Notes under the pieces: generated by a model
The model's database searches: none
Told to the model about the DNA's origin: nothing
What the model saw: only the letters and a program-made list of their open reading frames with translations
DNA from: Deltaproteobacteria bacterium
GTDB lineage: Bacteria; Desulfobacterota; JAFDED01
Length of the DNA stretch: 64,000 nucleotides
Direction: 5' to 3'
Assembly: GCA_019310535.1 (NCBI GenBank)
Contig: JAFDED010000007.1
Span: 1 to 64,000, forward strand
In this document: positions 45,048 to 52,988 of the stretch, in pieces
Layout of the letters: every line of letters starts with the position of its first letter
Position numbering within the stretch: position 1 is the stretch's first letter
Position numbers and translations under genes: made by a program

Positions 45048-45692
45048 TCACATTCCGCTCCTGTGCCCGCGTTTTCTCCTCCCTTCACGATGGCGCTGCT
45101 TTTCACCTGGCTGAACCAGGACGGCCTTGGGCGGCAAAGGCTCATTATTCGGGAGGAGCTTGCCGGCCTTAATATATCGTTCTTTTTCGCTGTAAATGCA
45201 TCCACAGTATTGTTGCCGGTAAATGCTGAGCTTTTTGCTGGTCTCTATGCCATCATTCCATCCCTTGCGAAAGTCCTCATAATAGAATTTCAGACCGTGG
45301 TGTTTGGCCAGCGACTCCCCCATCTCCTTGATCAATTGATGGTTTTGGTGTCGGCTATACAACAGCGTGGAGGTGAACTGGGGGATATGCTCCTGTGCAG
45401 CGGCCCTGGCGGCTGACTCCAGCCGGGAATGGTAACAGTAATGGCATCTTTCTTGTTCCCTGAATACAACATTTTGAAGAAATTCCTCCAGATTGTACTC
45501 GTCTCGATACATTACCGGGAGTTGAACAAGATCGACATAGCCCTGCACAGCGTCCCTGCGCCTCTTGTATTCCTGGTAAGGATGAATGTTCGGGTTATAA
45601 AAATAGCCAACCACCTCCATCCTGCTCTCTTTAAGGCGCTTGATGGGAAATATGGAGCACGGAGCGCAGCATATGTGAAGTAATATTTTCAT
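45048..45692 (-). CDS. queH: epoxyqueuosine reductase QueH (DUF208)
   Basis: 214 residues from the second ATG (45692; 45695 is equally possible). It begins MKILLHICCAPCS, the paired-Cys start of QueH, followed by REQERCHYCYHSRLE and QQYCGCIYSEKERY, which supply the iron-sulfur and redox Cys residues. It reduces epoxyqueuosine to queuosine in tRNA, the last step in bacteria without QueG. It stands alone apart from the DUF2905 gene. Confidence 0.92.
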   Translation of the reverse strand: MKILLHICCAPCSIFPIKRLKESRMEVVGYFYNPNIHPYQEYKRRRDAVQGYVDLVQLPVMYRDEYNLEEFLQNVVFREQERCHYCYHSRLESAARAAAQEHIPQFTSTLLYSRHQNHQLIKEMGESLAKHHGLKFYYEDFRKGWNDGIETSKKLSIYRQQYCGCIYSEKERYIKAGKLLPNNEPLPPKAVLVQPGEKQRHREGRRKRGHRSGM

Positions 45693-45892
45693 CATTCAAT
45701 TTCCTCTCGATTGCTGGGATCCTTCTTGAAAATAGCCTTTTTATCCGGCCCTGTCAATGCCTTTTATGACATGCTTTTTATAACAGGAATTACCCCATAA
45801 TTTTCAAGGGATTAAAATCCAACGCATTTTGATAAATACGTATGAATTATTGGGGAAAGTCCTGCTTTTATGACAATGTTGGATGGAACCGG

Positions 45893-45921
45893 TTGACAAT
45901 GTGCATGTTTGTCTTTATAAA
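45893..45921 (+). promoter_or_regulatory. sigma70-type promoter for the PaaK-type ligase gene
   Basis: TTGACA (45893-45898), 17 bases, TATAAA (45916-45921), close to consensus. The start would be near 45928, about 29 bases before the ATG, with CAGGAG between. Confidence 0.65.
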
Positions 45922-45956
45922 GCGTAGAGAAACAACAAGAACCCAGGAGTTGACGC

Positions 45957-47279
45957 ATGTACTGGCAGAAAGAGCTGGAGACCATGGAAGACGCCCGTAT
46001 TCGCCGGTTGCAACTTAAAAGACTCAGGGAGACTGTGCGTGCGGCATCGCGTTCTACTTTTTACAGGGAGCGATTTCAGCAACTGGGCCTTTCGCCAGAA
46101 GACATTTGCACGCTGGACAGTTTGCGCAAGCTCCCTTTTACCACCAAAAATGACCTCAGGCAGGCGTATCCATTCGGTTTTCTGGCTGTTCCGAAGGGGC
46201 GCGTTGTCCGCATGCACGCCTCCACCGGGACCACCGGGCGCTCAACCGTGGTCTTTTACACCAGGGCCGACCTGGATCAATGGACAGACCTCGTGGCACG
46301 CTGCATGGTGATGACCGGTGCAAGGCAGGGGGATGTGTTCCAGAACATGACGGGATATGGCCTTTTTACAGGCGGTCTGGGATTCCACTACGCTGCGGAA
46401 CGGCTGGGCATTTTCACCATTCCCATCGGCTCCGGCAATACCCGGCGACAAATCCATATGATGCGAGAATTTGAGACGACCGTCATTCACTGCATTCCCA
46501 GTTTTGCCCTTTACATGGTCCATTCATTACATGCAATGGGTATTGATCCCCGGAGGGACCTCCCCCTCCGCATTGCGTTTCTGGGGGCGGAGCCCCACTC
46601 GGAGCACGTCCGCCGCAAAGTGGAAGAGCTATACGGCGTGGACGCGTTCAACTCCTACGGCCTTTCGGAAATGTACGGTCCCGGGGTTGCCTTCGAGTGT
46701 CCGGCTAAAGACGGTATGCACCTCTGGGAAGATGCGTATCTGCCCGAAATTGTTGACCCCGGCACGGGAGAGCCCGTGGAAGACGGCGCAAAGGGAGAAC
46801 TGGTATTGACCTCCCTGGGCCGGGAGGCCATGCCCCTGCTCCGCTACCGAACCGGAGACCTGACGGCGTTTTGCACGGGCGAGTGCGGCTGCGGACGCAG
46901 GCATCGACGCATCAGGCGCATCATCGGCCGAGCGGATGACATGTTTATCATCAAAGGAGTGAATATTTTCCCCACCCAGGTGGAGGAGGCACTTCTGGGC
47001 ATGGAGGAGGTGGGAAACAACTACCAAATTATCCTCAAGAGAAAGGATTATACGGACATAATGACCGTTACGGTGGAAGTTCAGGAGCGGTTTTTCCGTG
47101 GAGACCCGCAAGAGCGGGAACAACTCCGCCGTCGGATGGCAAAACGCCTTCGCGAGGAACTCCTTGTCACTCCGGACATCGAGCTGCTCAAGCCCGGGGC
47201 ACTGGAGAGCACCGGGGGCAAGGCCGTGCGGGTCGTGGACAAGAGGGATATTTATGAGGGGGGGATATCCGACACATAG
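45957..47279 (+). CDS. paaK: phenylacetate-CoA ligase (PaaK) family, AMP-forming
   Basis: 440 residues, the usual PaaK length. It has LPFTTKNDLRQAYPFG, the phosphate loop HASTGTTGRSTVVFYT, NSYGLSEMYGPGVAFEC for the adenylate site, GELVLTSLGREAMPLLRYRTGD, and RIIGRADDMFIIKGVNIFP at the C-terminal hinge. It activates an aryl acid (phenylacetate or a relative) to the CoA thioester in the cytoplasm. In anaerobic Desulfobacterota such stand-alone copies accompany indolepyruvate oxidoreductase, which is not in this window. It is single-gene and has its own promoter. Confidence 0.9.
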   Translation: MYWQKELETMEDARIRRLQLKRLRETVRAASRSTFYRERFQQLGLSPEDICTLDSLRKLPFTTKNDLRQAYPFGFLAVPKGRVVRMHASTGTTGRSTVVFYTRADLDQWTDLVARCMVMTGARQGDVFQNMTGYGLFTGGLGFHYAAERLGIFTIPIGSGNTRRQIHMMREFETTVIHCIPSFALYMVHSLHAMGIDPRRDLPLRIAFLGAEPHSEHVRRKVEELYGVDAFNSYGLSEMYGPGVAFECPAKDGMHLWEDAYLPEIVDPGTGEPVEDGAKGELVLTSLGREAMPLLRYRTGDLTAFCTGECGCGRRHRRIRRIIGRADDMFIIKGVNIFPTQVEEALLGMEEVGNNYQIILKRKDYTDIMTVTVEVQERFFRGDPQEREQLRRRMAKRLREELLVTPDIELLKPGALESTGGKAVRVVDKRDIYEGGISDT

Positions 47280-47393
47280 CAGCAATAGGCGGTGGATGCT
47301 ATCTTCAATTGATGTCAGAGTGCAATATTGTGCCGGGTAAATCCTCTCGGTGCTTTGCGGTCCCAACGATAAGAAGGTCGGGCCATTTGTTCC

Positions 47394-47738
47394 TTACTCC
47401 CCACCAAACTCAAACGGATCCTCCGGTCCCGGCCAGCGATATTTTTTCAGGTCCACCCGATCTCCGTCTTCAAAAACGACCCCCTCAGATTCCAGCAGCG
47501 CCCGCTGGGCCTCGGCGGCGTAAACATCGCCCTTGATGCTGATGCGGCCCCGGGCATTGATGACCCGGTGCCACGGAATTCCCTGGCCATGCGGAGTCCG
47601 GTGCATGGCGTACCCCACGGCACGGGCCGCACCGGGGCACCCAAGAATGACGGCCACCTGGCCGTAAGTGACCACCTGTCCACGCGGCACCCGGCACACT
47701 ACCCGGTATATCTGATGATAAAAAGAGGGTTCAGACAT
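47394..47738 (-). CDS. alkyltransferase-like protein (ATL/MGMT C-terminal domain)
   Basis: 114 residues matching the DNA-binding domain of O6-methylguanine methyltransferase: VPRGQVVTYGQVAVILG, the recognition helix ARAVGYAMHR, then IPWHRVINARGRIS. The position of the alkyl-acceptor Cys in PCHRV is Trp here, as in ATL proteins, which bind O6-alkylguanine and hand it to nucleotide excision repair instead of repairing it. It lies 41 bases after the TPR lipoprotein gene on the same strand. Confidence 0.9.
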   Translation of the reverse strand: MSEPSFYHQIYRVVCRVPRGQVVTYGQVAVILGCPGAARAVGYAMHRTPHGQGIPWHRVINARGRISIKGDVYAAEAQRALLESEGVVFEDGDRVDLKKYRWPGPEDPFEFGGE

Positions 47739-47779
47739 ATCTACGGCGATGATTCAAGGTAGCCTGTCCCTGTGCCCGT

Positions 47780-49201
47780 TCAACTTCCTCTGTGTTCTTG
47801 CATTCTGCTAAGGAACCCCTGAAAACGCTCCTCAATGGAACGGATCCGGGCTGCCCATTCTTTATGGGCCAGAACGTTCTGCTGCAGGAGAGAATTGGCT
47901 TTATTGACAGTCTCAACCCGCACTCGCTCCAGCGTGCGGAGGATATGAATACGCTGGTTGAATTTTCTCCAGCCGGAGCGAAAAAGAACCTCGTCCTCGG
48001 CCAGGATCTGTATCTCCTGATCCGAGAGAATGGACTGTTCGTATTTGCGGTCGATCATGGCTACCTGTTTGGTAAAGTAGTCCAGGATCGCCTTTCTCAC
48101 AGGCTCAGGGTCGGATTCCAGTTCTTGCTGCAGGTTCAAGGCACGGGTGATTGAGTCGATAACCATGGGGTTCATCCCCTCAATGCCGGCGCCCACTCGG
48201 GTTACCTCCAGGAATTGTTCCGCTGCCCAACTCCGCTGTCCGCTGTTGAGCAGGGCTCTGGCCAAACGGTAGTGGGCCTCCAGGTCATCGGGGTGGTAGA
48301 GGACAAAGGCTTGCAAGTACATGGCAGCTTCAGCGTAACGACCCATTCTATATGCTTGCATTCCCTGGCCCCGGAGCTTATCAGAAGATACATGCACCCG
48401 ATCCAACGCTTCTTCAAAACTTTTTTTTGCGGCAGGATTAAGGTTTCGAGAACGGGAGAAGTTAACCAGAGCCTCCAGCCAACGGCCTTTTTTGGCATGG
48501 AGAAGCCCTTGATAGTACATGGCTTCTATGCGCTGAGGCGAGCTGTCCGGAATCCGGCCCAGATAATCCATGGCCAGATCGTATTTTCCCTGGCGAACGT
48601 ACTCGGCCCCTAAAAACAGGAGCGTCATATCTGATTTATTCTTTATTTTTTCCAGCCTTGAAACATAAGGACGGAATTCTTCGGGTTTTCCCTGTTTTTT
48701 CGTAACCCAGGCAAGGACGAGGTAGGCACGCTCCTGGTTTTCATCCAGCTTGATGGACTTCTTCAGGTGCTTACTTGCTCGCTCCAGCGAGGCTTCTTCC
48801 CAGCCGGCCCCCTCAGGGTCAGAGGCGAAGTCGTAGTAAGCTTTGCCCAACTGATAGTGCGCCAGAGCCGAATCTTTATCCTCGGCGACCGTTTTTTGAG
48901 CGTCGATCAGGGGCTTGAATTTTCTGTAGAGTAAATTTCGATCATTTTCAAAGGGTTTGCCCCCTGCCTCATAAAGCTTATACGCCTCGTAATATTCCAT
49001 TCGGCTTACCAGTTGGTCGGCTTTTTTCTGGCGTTCGGTGGCCTCTCGGATTTGCATTTGGTCGGCAATGTCGTCCAAAACGGTGCGTTCTATCTGTTGG
49101 CTTCCAACCGTGGTTACAGGGCCTCTTGGGGCCGGGCCGCAGTTGGACATTAAACACACTGACATCGCAAAAAGAAATGCTGGATATAAAATCCGTGGCA
49201 T
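47780..49201 (-). CDS. TPR-repeat lipoprotein, partner gene of the E2-like fusion
   Basis: 473 residues. It has a signal sequence with a lipobox-like end (MSVCLMSNCG; Asn at -1 is unusual). Then come several TPR-like helix pairs, the clearest being DSALAHYQLGKAYYDFA, RAYLVLAWVTKKQGKPEEF, PQRIEAMYYQGLLHAKKGRW and DLEAHYRLARALLNSGQ. The C-terminal 120 residues are helical. It is probably periplasmic and membrane-anchored. It begins 51 bases after the stop of the 1054-residue E2-like protein, whose C-terminal half should also be periplasmic, so the two may form one complex. Confidence 0.75.
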   Translation of the reverse strand: MPRILYPAFLFAMSVCLMSNCGPAPRGPVTTVGSQQIERTVLDDIADQMQIREATERQKKADQLVSRMEYYEAYKLYEAGGKPFENDRNLLYRKFKPLIDAQKTVAEDKDSALAHYQLGKAYYDFASDPEGAGWEEASLERASKHLKKSIKLDENQERAYLVLAWVTKKQGKPEEFRPYVSRLEKIKNKSDMTLLFLGAEYVRQGKYDLAMDYLGRIPDSSPQRIEAMYYQGLLHAKKGRWLEALVNFSRSRNLNPAAKKSFEEALDRVHVSSDKLRGQGMQAYRMGRYAEAAMYLQAFVLYHPDDLEAHYRLARALLNSGQRSWAAEQFLEVTRVGAGIEGMNPMVIDSITRALNLQQELESDPEPVRKAILDYFTKQVAMIDRKYEQSILSDQEIQILAEDEVLFRSGWRKFNQRIHILRTLERVRVETVNKANSLLQQNVLAHKEWAARIRSIEERFQGFLSRMQEHRGS

Positions 49202-49252
49202 GGGTGAATACCTCCATTGGGTGGAGTACCCGTCTGATCAAGCTTGTGATCC

Positions 49253-52200
49253 CTAACCTATTTTCTTTTGGATCTTCAACAGTAGTGTTTTTTCCCTCGC
49301 CAGAGGCTCTTCCAGGGAATCCACCCCCGCCAGGAACTCTTTCATCTCCGCAATGCGATTTTTCTTGCCGGAAATCTCTTGCCTGGCATCCGCCAGTGCT
49401 CTCCGGAGACGCCGCCGCTCCTGAAGAAAGTCCTTGATACTCTCTTCAATGGTGCGGACTTTATCGGATTTCTCCTGGCTTGCACGAAACAGTTCACGGG
49501 CCCTCTGCTTGCTGAATTCATAGGTAGGCTTATCCACCTGTTGATATTGCACGCTGTTGCGGTATGCTTCTCCCTGAAGCCGGATTCGGTCGTCGATGGT
49601 TTTAACGGTGCTGCGATGTTGGTCCAGTTCGGCGGTGATCCGTTTGAGTTCGGTTTTCAATGCCTTGAGTTCCTCGGACAGACCAGCCTCTTTGGAATAG
49701 CGGGTTTCGAAGGATTTTATGTCGGTCTCCTTATCAACCAGTCCAAAGGTATCGGATTCTATTTCTTCGCTTAATCGGGTGATATCCTCAGCGTATCGAT
49801 CTCTTTTGCGGTGGAGGTCGTTAATTTTGCGCTCAATTTCCTGCAAACGGTCCTGAACCGTTTGTCGAAACCGGCCGGTCAACTCGGCAACTTCGGTCTT
49901 TTGATGATTCAGGCCCTGGAGGGCTTGGATGGATTGAAAGGCCTCGGCCCACTGCCGTGCCTTCATATATTTGGTGCTCAGCATCAACAGAACCGATACG
50001 CGATCCCGGACGGCTCTGGCGCGCAATTGTTCCCCCTCTGCAAGGGCTTGAATCATTGCTTCCAGCAGTTTATCCGCCTGTTCCAGCTTTCCCTGAGCTG
50101 CCCACGTCTCGGCCCGTCCGATTTGAGCGCGGGAGATATTCATGATTTTTTGCTCGATATTCTGATCCCGTCCTCCGCTGAGCATGGCCTGTGCATAAGC
50201 CCGCAGCGCTTTATCCCATTGATTGGATTTGGCGAACCGGTCTCCTTCTTCCATTTTCATGGAGTATAAGGCGTCAGCCCGCAATTCCTTCATATGCGTA
50301 CGCGTCAGCAAGGGCGGTGGACTGGCTTGATCAATCTTCCGAATTGCCAGCCGATATTCCCGCTTTTCCATCAAAATAACGGCATCGTTGAGGTTCTGTC
50401 TCTCCAGAGTGTAGTACCCTCCCAATACCGCCACCGCCAGGAGGATCGCCAGAAAAATATACAGTCCCATACGGCTGGCATGAGCCACCACCTCTTTGTG
50501 GTGAGTTATTTTCCGCAGTCTGGCGATGGCCTGCTGAGCCTCGGCGTTGTCAGGATCAATGCTCTGTACTTTTCGCCATTCCTGAGCGGCCGCTTCGAAC
50601 CTTTTTTCGTCCTGAAGGCGTTCCGCTTCGCACTTATGGAAAAGAACCTTTTCCATGCGCTCTATTTCCACGCGGAGAGCTTTCAGGTCCCCTTCTCTCT
50701 TCCTGGCCACAGGAGTGATGAGGGACGCGAAGTGCATATGGGCGCGCGCAATCTCAACGTCCATGGCCTTTAATCTCTGGCGAGCACCACGCAGTTTTGA
50801 ATCGAACCGCCATTCCAGCGTGCGGTCGATCTCATCATAAACGGATTGATCCTGGGTGAGCCGCCGGAGATTCTGGTATTCATCCAGAGCTTCCTGGATT
50901 TGACCGGTATCGAATAAACGTGACGCCGTGCTCTTGATTCGCTCGATCTCCTGGTGGAGCTCCTTTTTTTGGAGCGCCTCCTCTGCCGTGGATTTCAGAG
51001 CTTCGAATCTGCTATCTCCAAGGCAATACGGCGAGATTGATGACAGTGCGGCCAGGGCCTTTTCCGGAAAACCGGCTTCTACGTTGACAGCCGCTTCATC
51101 AAGTGTGTTGGCAATCTCCCTGCGAAGTGCTTCTTTCTCCGCAATACCCTCCCTTATAGCTTCAAGGAGTTCACCGTATTCCGCTTCCTCCCCAAGAATA
51201 GGCTTGAGTGCTTCCATCCGCGGCAGGGCATTTTCGGGATCACCGGACAGAAGCATCTGCCGGGCCTCTTCCATTTCCTTCAGTGCCTCGGCTTTTCGCT
51301 TCCTTTTATCCTCAACAATCTGTCTGGTGGAACGAATCAACTCTTCAAAAGAAAGATCCTCTCCCAGGCGATCGGTCAGGCCTTCCAAGAGGATCAGCGC
51401 TTCTTCTTCCCGGTCTTCATTGATCAGGCCTCTTGCCTTTTCCATCTCCTGAACGGCTTCCCGGTGCTTTGCTTCTTCTTCTTCCACAGCTTGTCGAAGA
51501 GCCTCCTGCAACTCCTGGAAAGTCATCTCGCCGGAGAAAGCGGGCTCGATTTTTTCTGCTGCTTGTAATGCGCTCTGGAGGTCGCCTTTCTTCAAGAAAG
51601 CCCATGCCTCTTCCTTCAAGTCAAGTGCCTTTTTCTTCTTTTCCTCACGGGCCTGAATCGCTTTCCGGATTTTCCCCAGCACTTTGCGAAAATGTTTCTC
51701 CTCACCAGCGGTCGGTTCCAGAGGCTCGAGAAGTTCCAGGGCTTGTTCCAGGAGCCCCGATTCCAAATGTTTTTCCGCTTTCCGGATGGTATCTTCCTGA
51801 CGCTTGAGTTCTTCGCGCGCACTGGCTATTCTTTGCTGGACGGCAGGGTGAACAGATAATTCGGAATCAGCTTCCCATTCTTCCAGTGCCTGCCGGTAAG
51901 CTCCACGGGTGAACAACTCCTCGCCTCTTGCAAGAAGCCGCTCCCGGTCGCGCCAGCGCGAATCGGGCACCAGTGGGGATGGATCGATGGGGAATAGGTT
52001 CTTTTTTTTGGAAGCCCACTGTGCGGCCTTTGTATTTAGGACATCTTTTAATTCGTATTTCTGAAAAGAAAGCAATTCACCAACGAACAGGATTATTTCG
52101 CAGAGGTCACCGGTGGCCGCCCAAACCGATCCAACATCCACTATCTCACCAATGTTCGGGTGGAAAACGGGGGTGAGAATGATGCATTGAGGCGGTTCTT

Positions 52201-52417
52201 CGGGATATTTTCCCGGAAGAACTACCTCTATTTGTGCTGAGGATATTTTCGCCACTTCTCGCTTGGGCGTGAGGGTAAGGCTTTTGATTTGGTATTCAAG
52301 TTTATACCGTTCCGGAGGGTCTCCCGTGGTCTCTATGATTCGAACCAAGCTATCGGAATCAAAGACTCTCAGGATTTTCTCCCGGTCTTGCTGAAGTCGC
52401 TCCTGTCGTCGGGGCAT
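49253..52417 (-). CDS. large membrane protein with an N-terminal ubiquitin-conjugating-enzyme (E2)-like domain, TPR/coiled-coil regions and one membrane segment
   Basis: 1054 residues. Residues 1-145 follow the E2 fold: N-terminal helix, beta meander, KYPEEPPQCIILTPVFHPNI (70-89, with the HPN triad at 86-88), Trp99, helix ILFVGELLSF and DVLNTKAAQWA (125-135), then LFPID. The distance Trp99 to ELL is 17 residues, as in eukaryotic E2s. The catalytic Cys position (in GEIVDV, 90-95) is not Cys; Cys106 is seven residues after Trp and probably structural. Residues 150-640 are charged TPR-like/coiled-coil repeats. One membrane helix lies at 650-672, followed by TPR-like (675-860) and coiled-coil (860-1040) segments, probably periplasmic. 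GGAG precedes the ATG. Its own promoter is at 52501-52529. I do not know a function. Confidence 0.72.
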   Translation of the reverse strand: MPRRQERLQQDREKILRVFDSDSLVRIIETTGDPPERYKLEYQIKSLTLTPKREVAKISSAQIEVVLPGKYPEEPPQCIILTPVFHPNIGEIVDVGSVWAATGDLCEIILFVGELLSFQKYELKDVLNTKAAQWASKKKNLFPIDPSPLVPDSRWRDRERLLARGEELFTRGAYRQALEEWEADSELSVHPAVQQRIASAREELKRQEDTIRKAEKHLESGLLEQALELLEPLEPTAGEEKHFRKVLGKIRKAIQAREEKKKKALDLKEEAWAFLKKGDLQSALQAAEKIEPAFSGEMTFQELQEALRQAVEEEEAKHREAVQEMEKARGLINEDREEEALILLEGLTDRLGEDLSFEELIRSTRQIVEDKRKRKAEALKEMEEARQMLLSGDPENALPRMEALKPILGEEAEYGELLEAIREGIAEKEALRREIANTLDEAAVNVEAGFPEKALAALSSISPYCLGDSRFEALKSTAEEALQKKELHQEIERIKSTASRLFDTGQIQEALDEYQNLRRLTQDQSVYDEIDRTLEWRFDSKLRGARQRLKAMDVEIARAHMHFASLITPVARKREGDLKALRVEIERMEKVLFHKCEAERLQDEKRFEAAAQEWRKVQSIDPDNAEAQQAIARLRKITHHKEVVAHASRMGLYIFLAILLAVAVLGGYYTLERQNLNDAVILMEKREYRLAIRKIDQASPPPLLTRTHMKELRADALYSMKMEEGDRFAKSNQWDKALRAYAQAMLSGGRDQNIEQKIMNISRAQIGRAETWAAQGKLEQADKLLEAMIQALAEGEQLRARAVRDRVSVLLMLSTKYMKARQWAEAFQSIQALQGLNHQKTEVAELTGRFRQTVQDRLQEIERKINDLHRKRDRYAEDITRLSEEIESDTFGLVDKETDIKSFETRYSKEAGLSEELKALKTELKRITAELDQHRSTVKTIDDRIRLQGEAYRNSVQYQQVDKPTYEFSKQRARELFRASQEKSDKVRTIEESIKDFLQERRRLRRALADARQEISGKKNRIAEMKEFLAGVDSLEEPLAREKTLLLKIQKKIG

Positions 52418-52500
52418 GGTTTCTCCATCCTGATTTGGTTATATACAGGAATGTCCCCTCCGGTCTCGGGAAGACTGGTAAGGCGAAAAATTGTAACAAA

Positions 52501-52529
52501 AGAATAGAGTTATCGGGTTCATTTGTCAA
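52501..52529 (-). promoter_or_regulatory. sigma70-type promoter for the E2-like fusion gene
   Basis: On the minus strand, TTGACA (52529-52524), 17 bases, TATTCT (52506-52501). The start near 52494 gives a leader of about 77 bases. The E2-like gene and the TPR lipoprotein would share this transcript, possibly with the ATL gene. Confidence 0.6.
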
Positions 52530-52692
52530 GCAAAACGGTTCGGCGGTAACGTCCATGATGATGGAGATGGTCGAGATTGCGTTTGTAAAAAAATTGGCTT
52601 ACGACTTGTCGTCAAATCCATTAAGACTTGCAACCGTATGCAAATTAAATTACCATAATATATAAAATCCATGAAACAATCAATCGAGTAAA

Positions 52693-52773
52693 ATGAGCAA
52701 TGCCATCATCGCCCTCCGCTGCTGCCACCTCTCAGGCCGGATGGAAGACTTCTGGGAACAGCGGGTCTGCTAA
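52693..52773 (+). pseudogene. possible transposase C-terminal remnant
   Basis: A 26-codon frame whose product begins MSNAIIALRCCHLSGRMEDF and continues WEQRVC-stop. The pattern IxALRxxxLSGRxEDFW resembles the C-terminus of ISKra4-type transposases as I remember them. No other part of such an element is visible. Otherwise 52530-52988 has only the palindrome at 52881-52949. Confidence 0.3.
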
Positions 52774-52880
52774 AAACCCACTTTTATGTCGCAGGCCCTA
52801 AAATGAGGGCGGCACCGGAATATGAGGCCTTTCCTGGTGGAGATCCGCAATTTGATGGAATCGTTGAATAAAAAATTTCC

Positions 52881-52949
52881 GACGGGATAATAGGACAGGC
52901 AGGATATCTATGTGGCACCCGAGTATCCGGTTTATCCTGTTATCCCGTC
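52881..52949. repeat. imperfect palindrome upstream of the yejA-like gene (family member 2)
   Basis: The 25-base arms 52881-52905 (GACGGGATAATAGGACAGG...) and 52925-52949 (...TATCCTGTTATCCCGTC) pair at 20 of 25 positions. The outer arm closely resembles 32073-32089, so both belong to a dispersed palindromic family. It ends 40 bases before the ATG at 52989. Confidence 0.6.
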
Positions 52950-52988
52950 AGCAGTTCAAATTCAAGCCGGCCAGCCTGGGAGATACGC

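Noticed and set aside
52079-52117. Cys106 (GDLC) of the E2-like domain as the catalytic cysteine
   Set aside because: GDLC resembles the E2 GxIC motif, but the spacing Trp99-17-ELL matches the E2 helix after the active site, which places this Cys in or near that helix rather than at the catalytic position.
52435-52665. 76-residue plus-strand frame above the E2-like gene
   Set aside because: It runs antisense over that gene's promoter and leader, with no family similarity.
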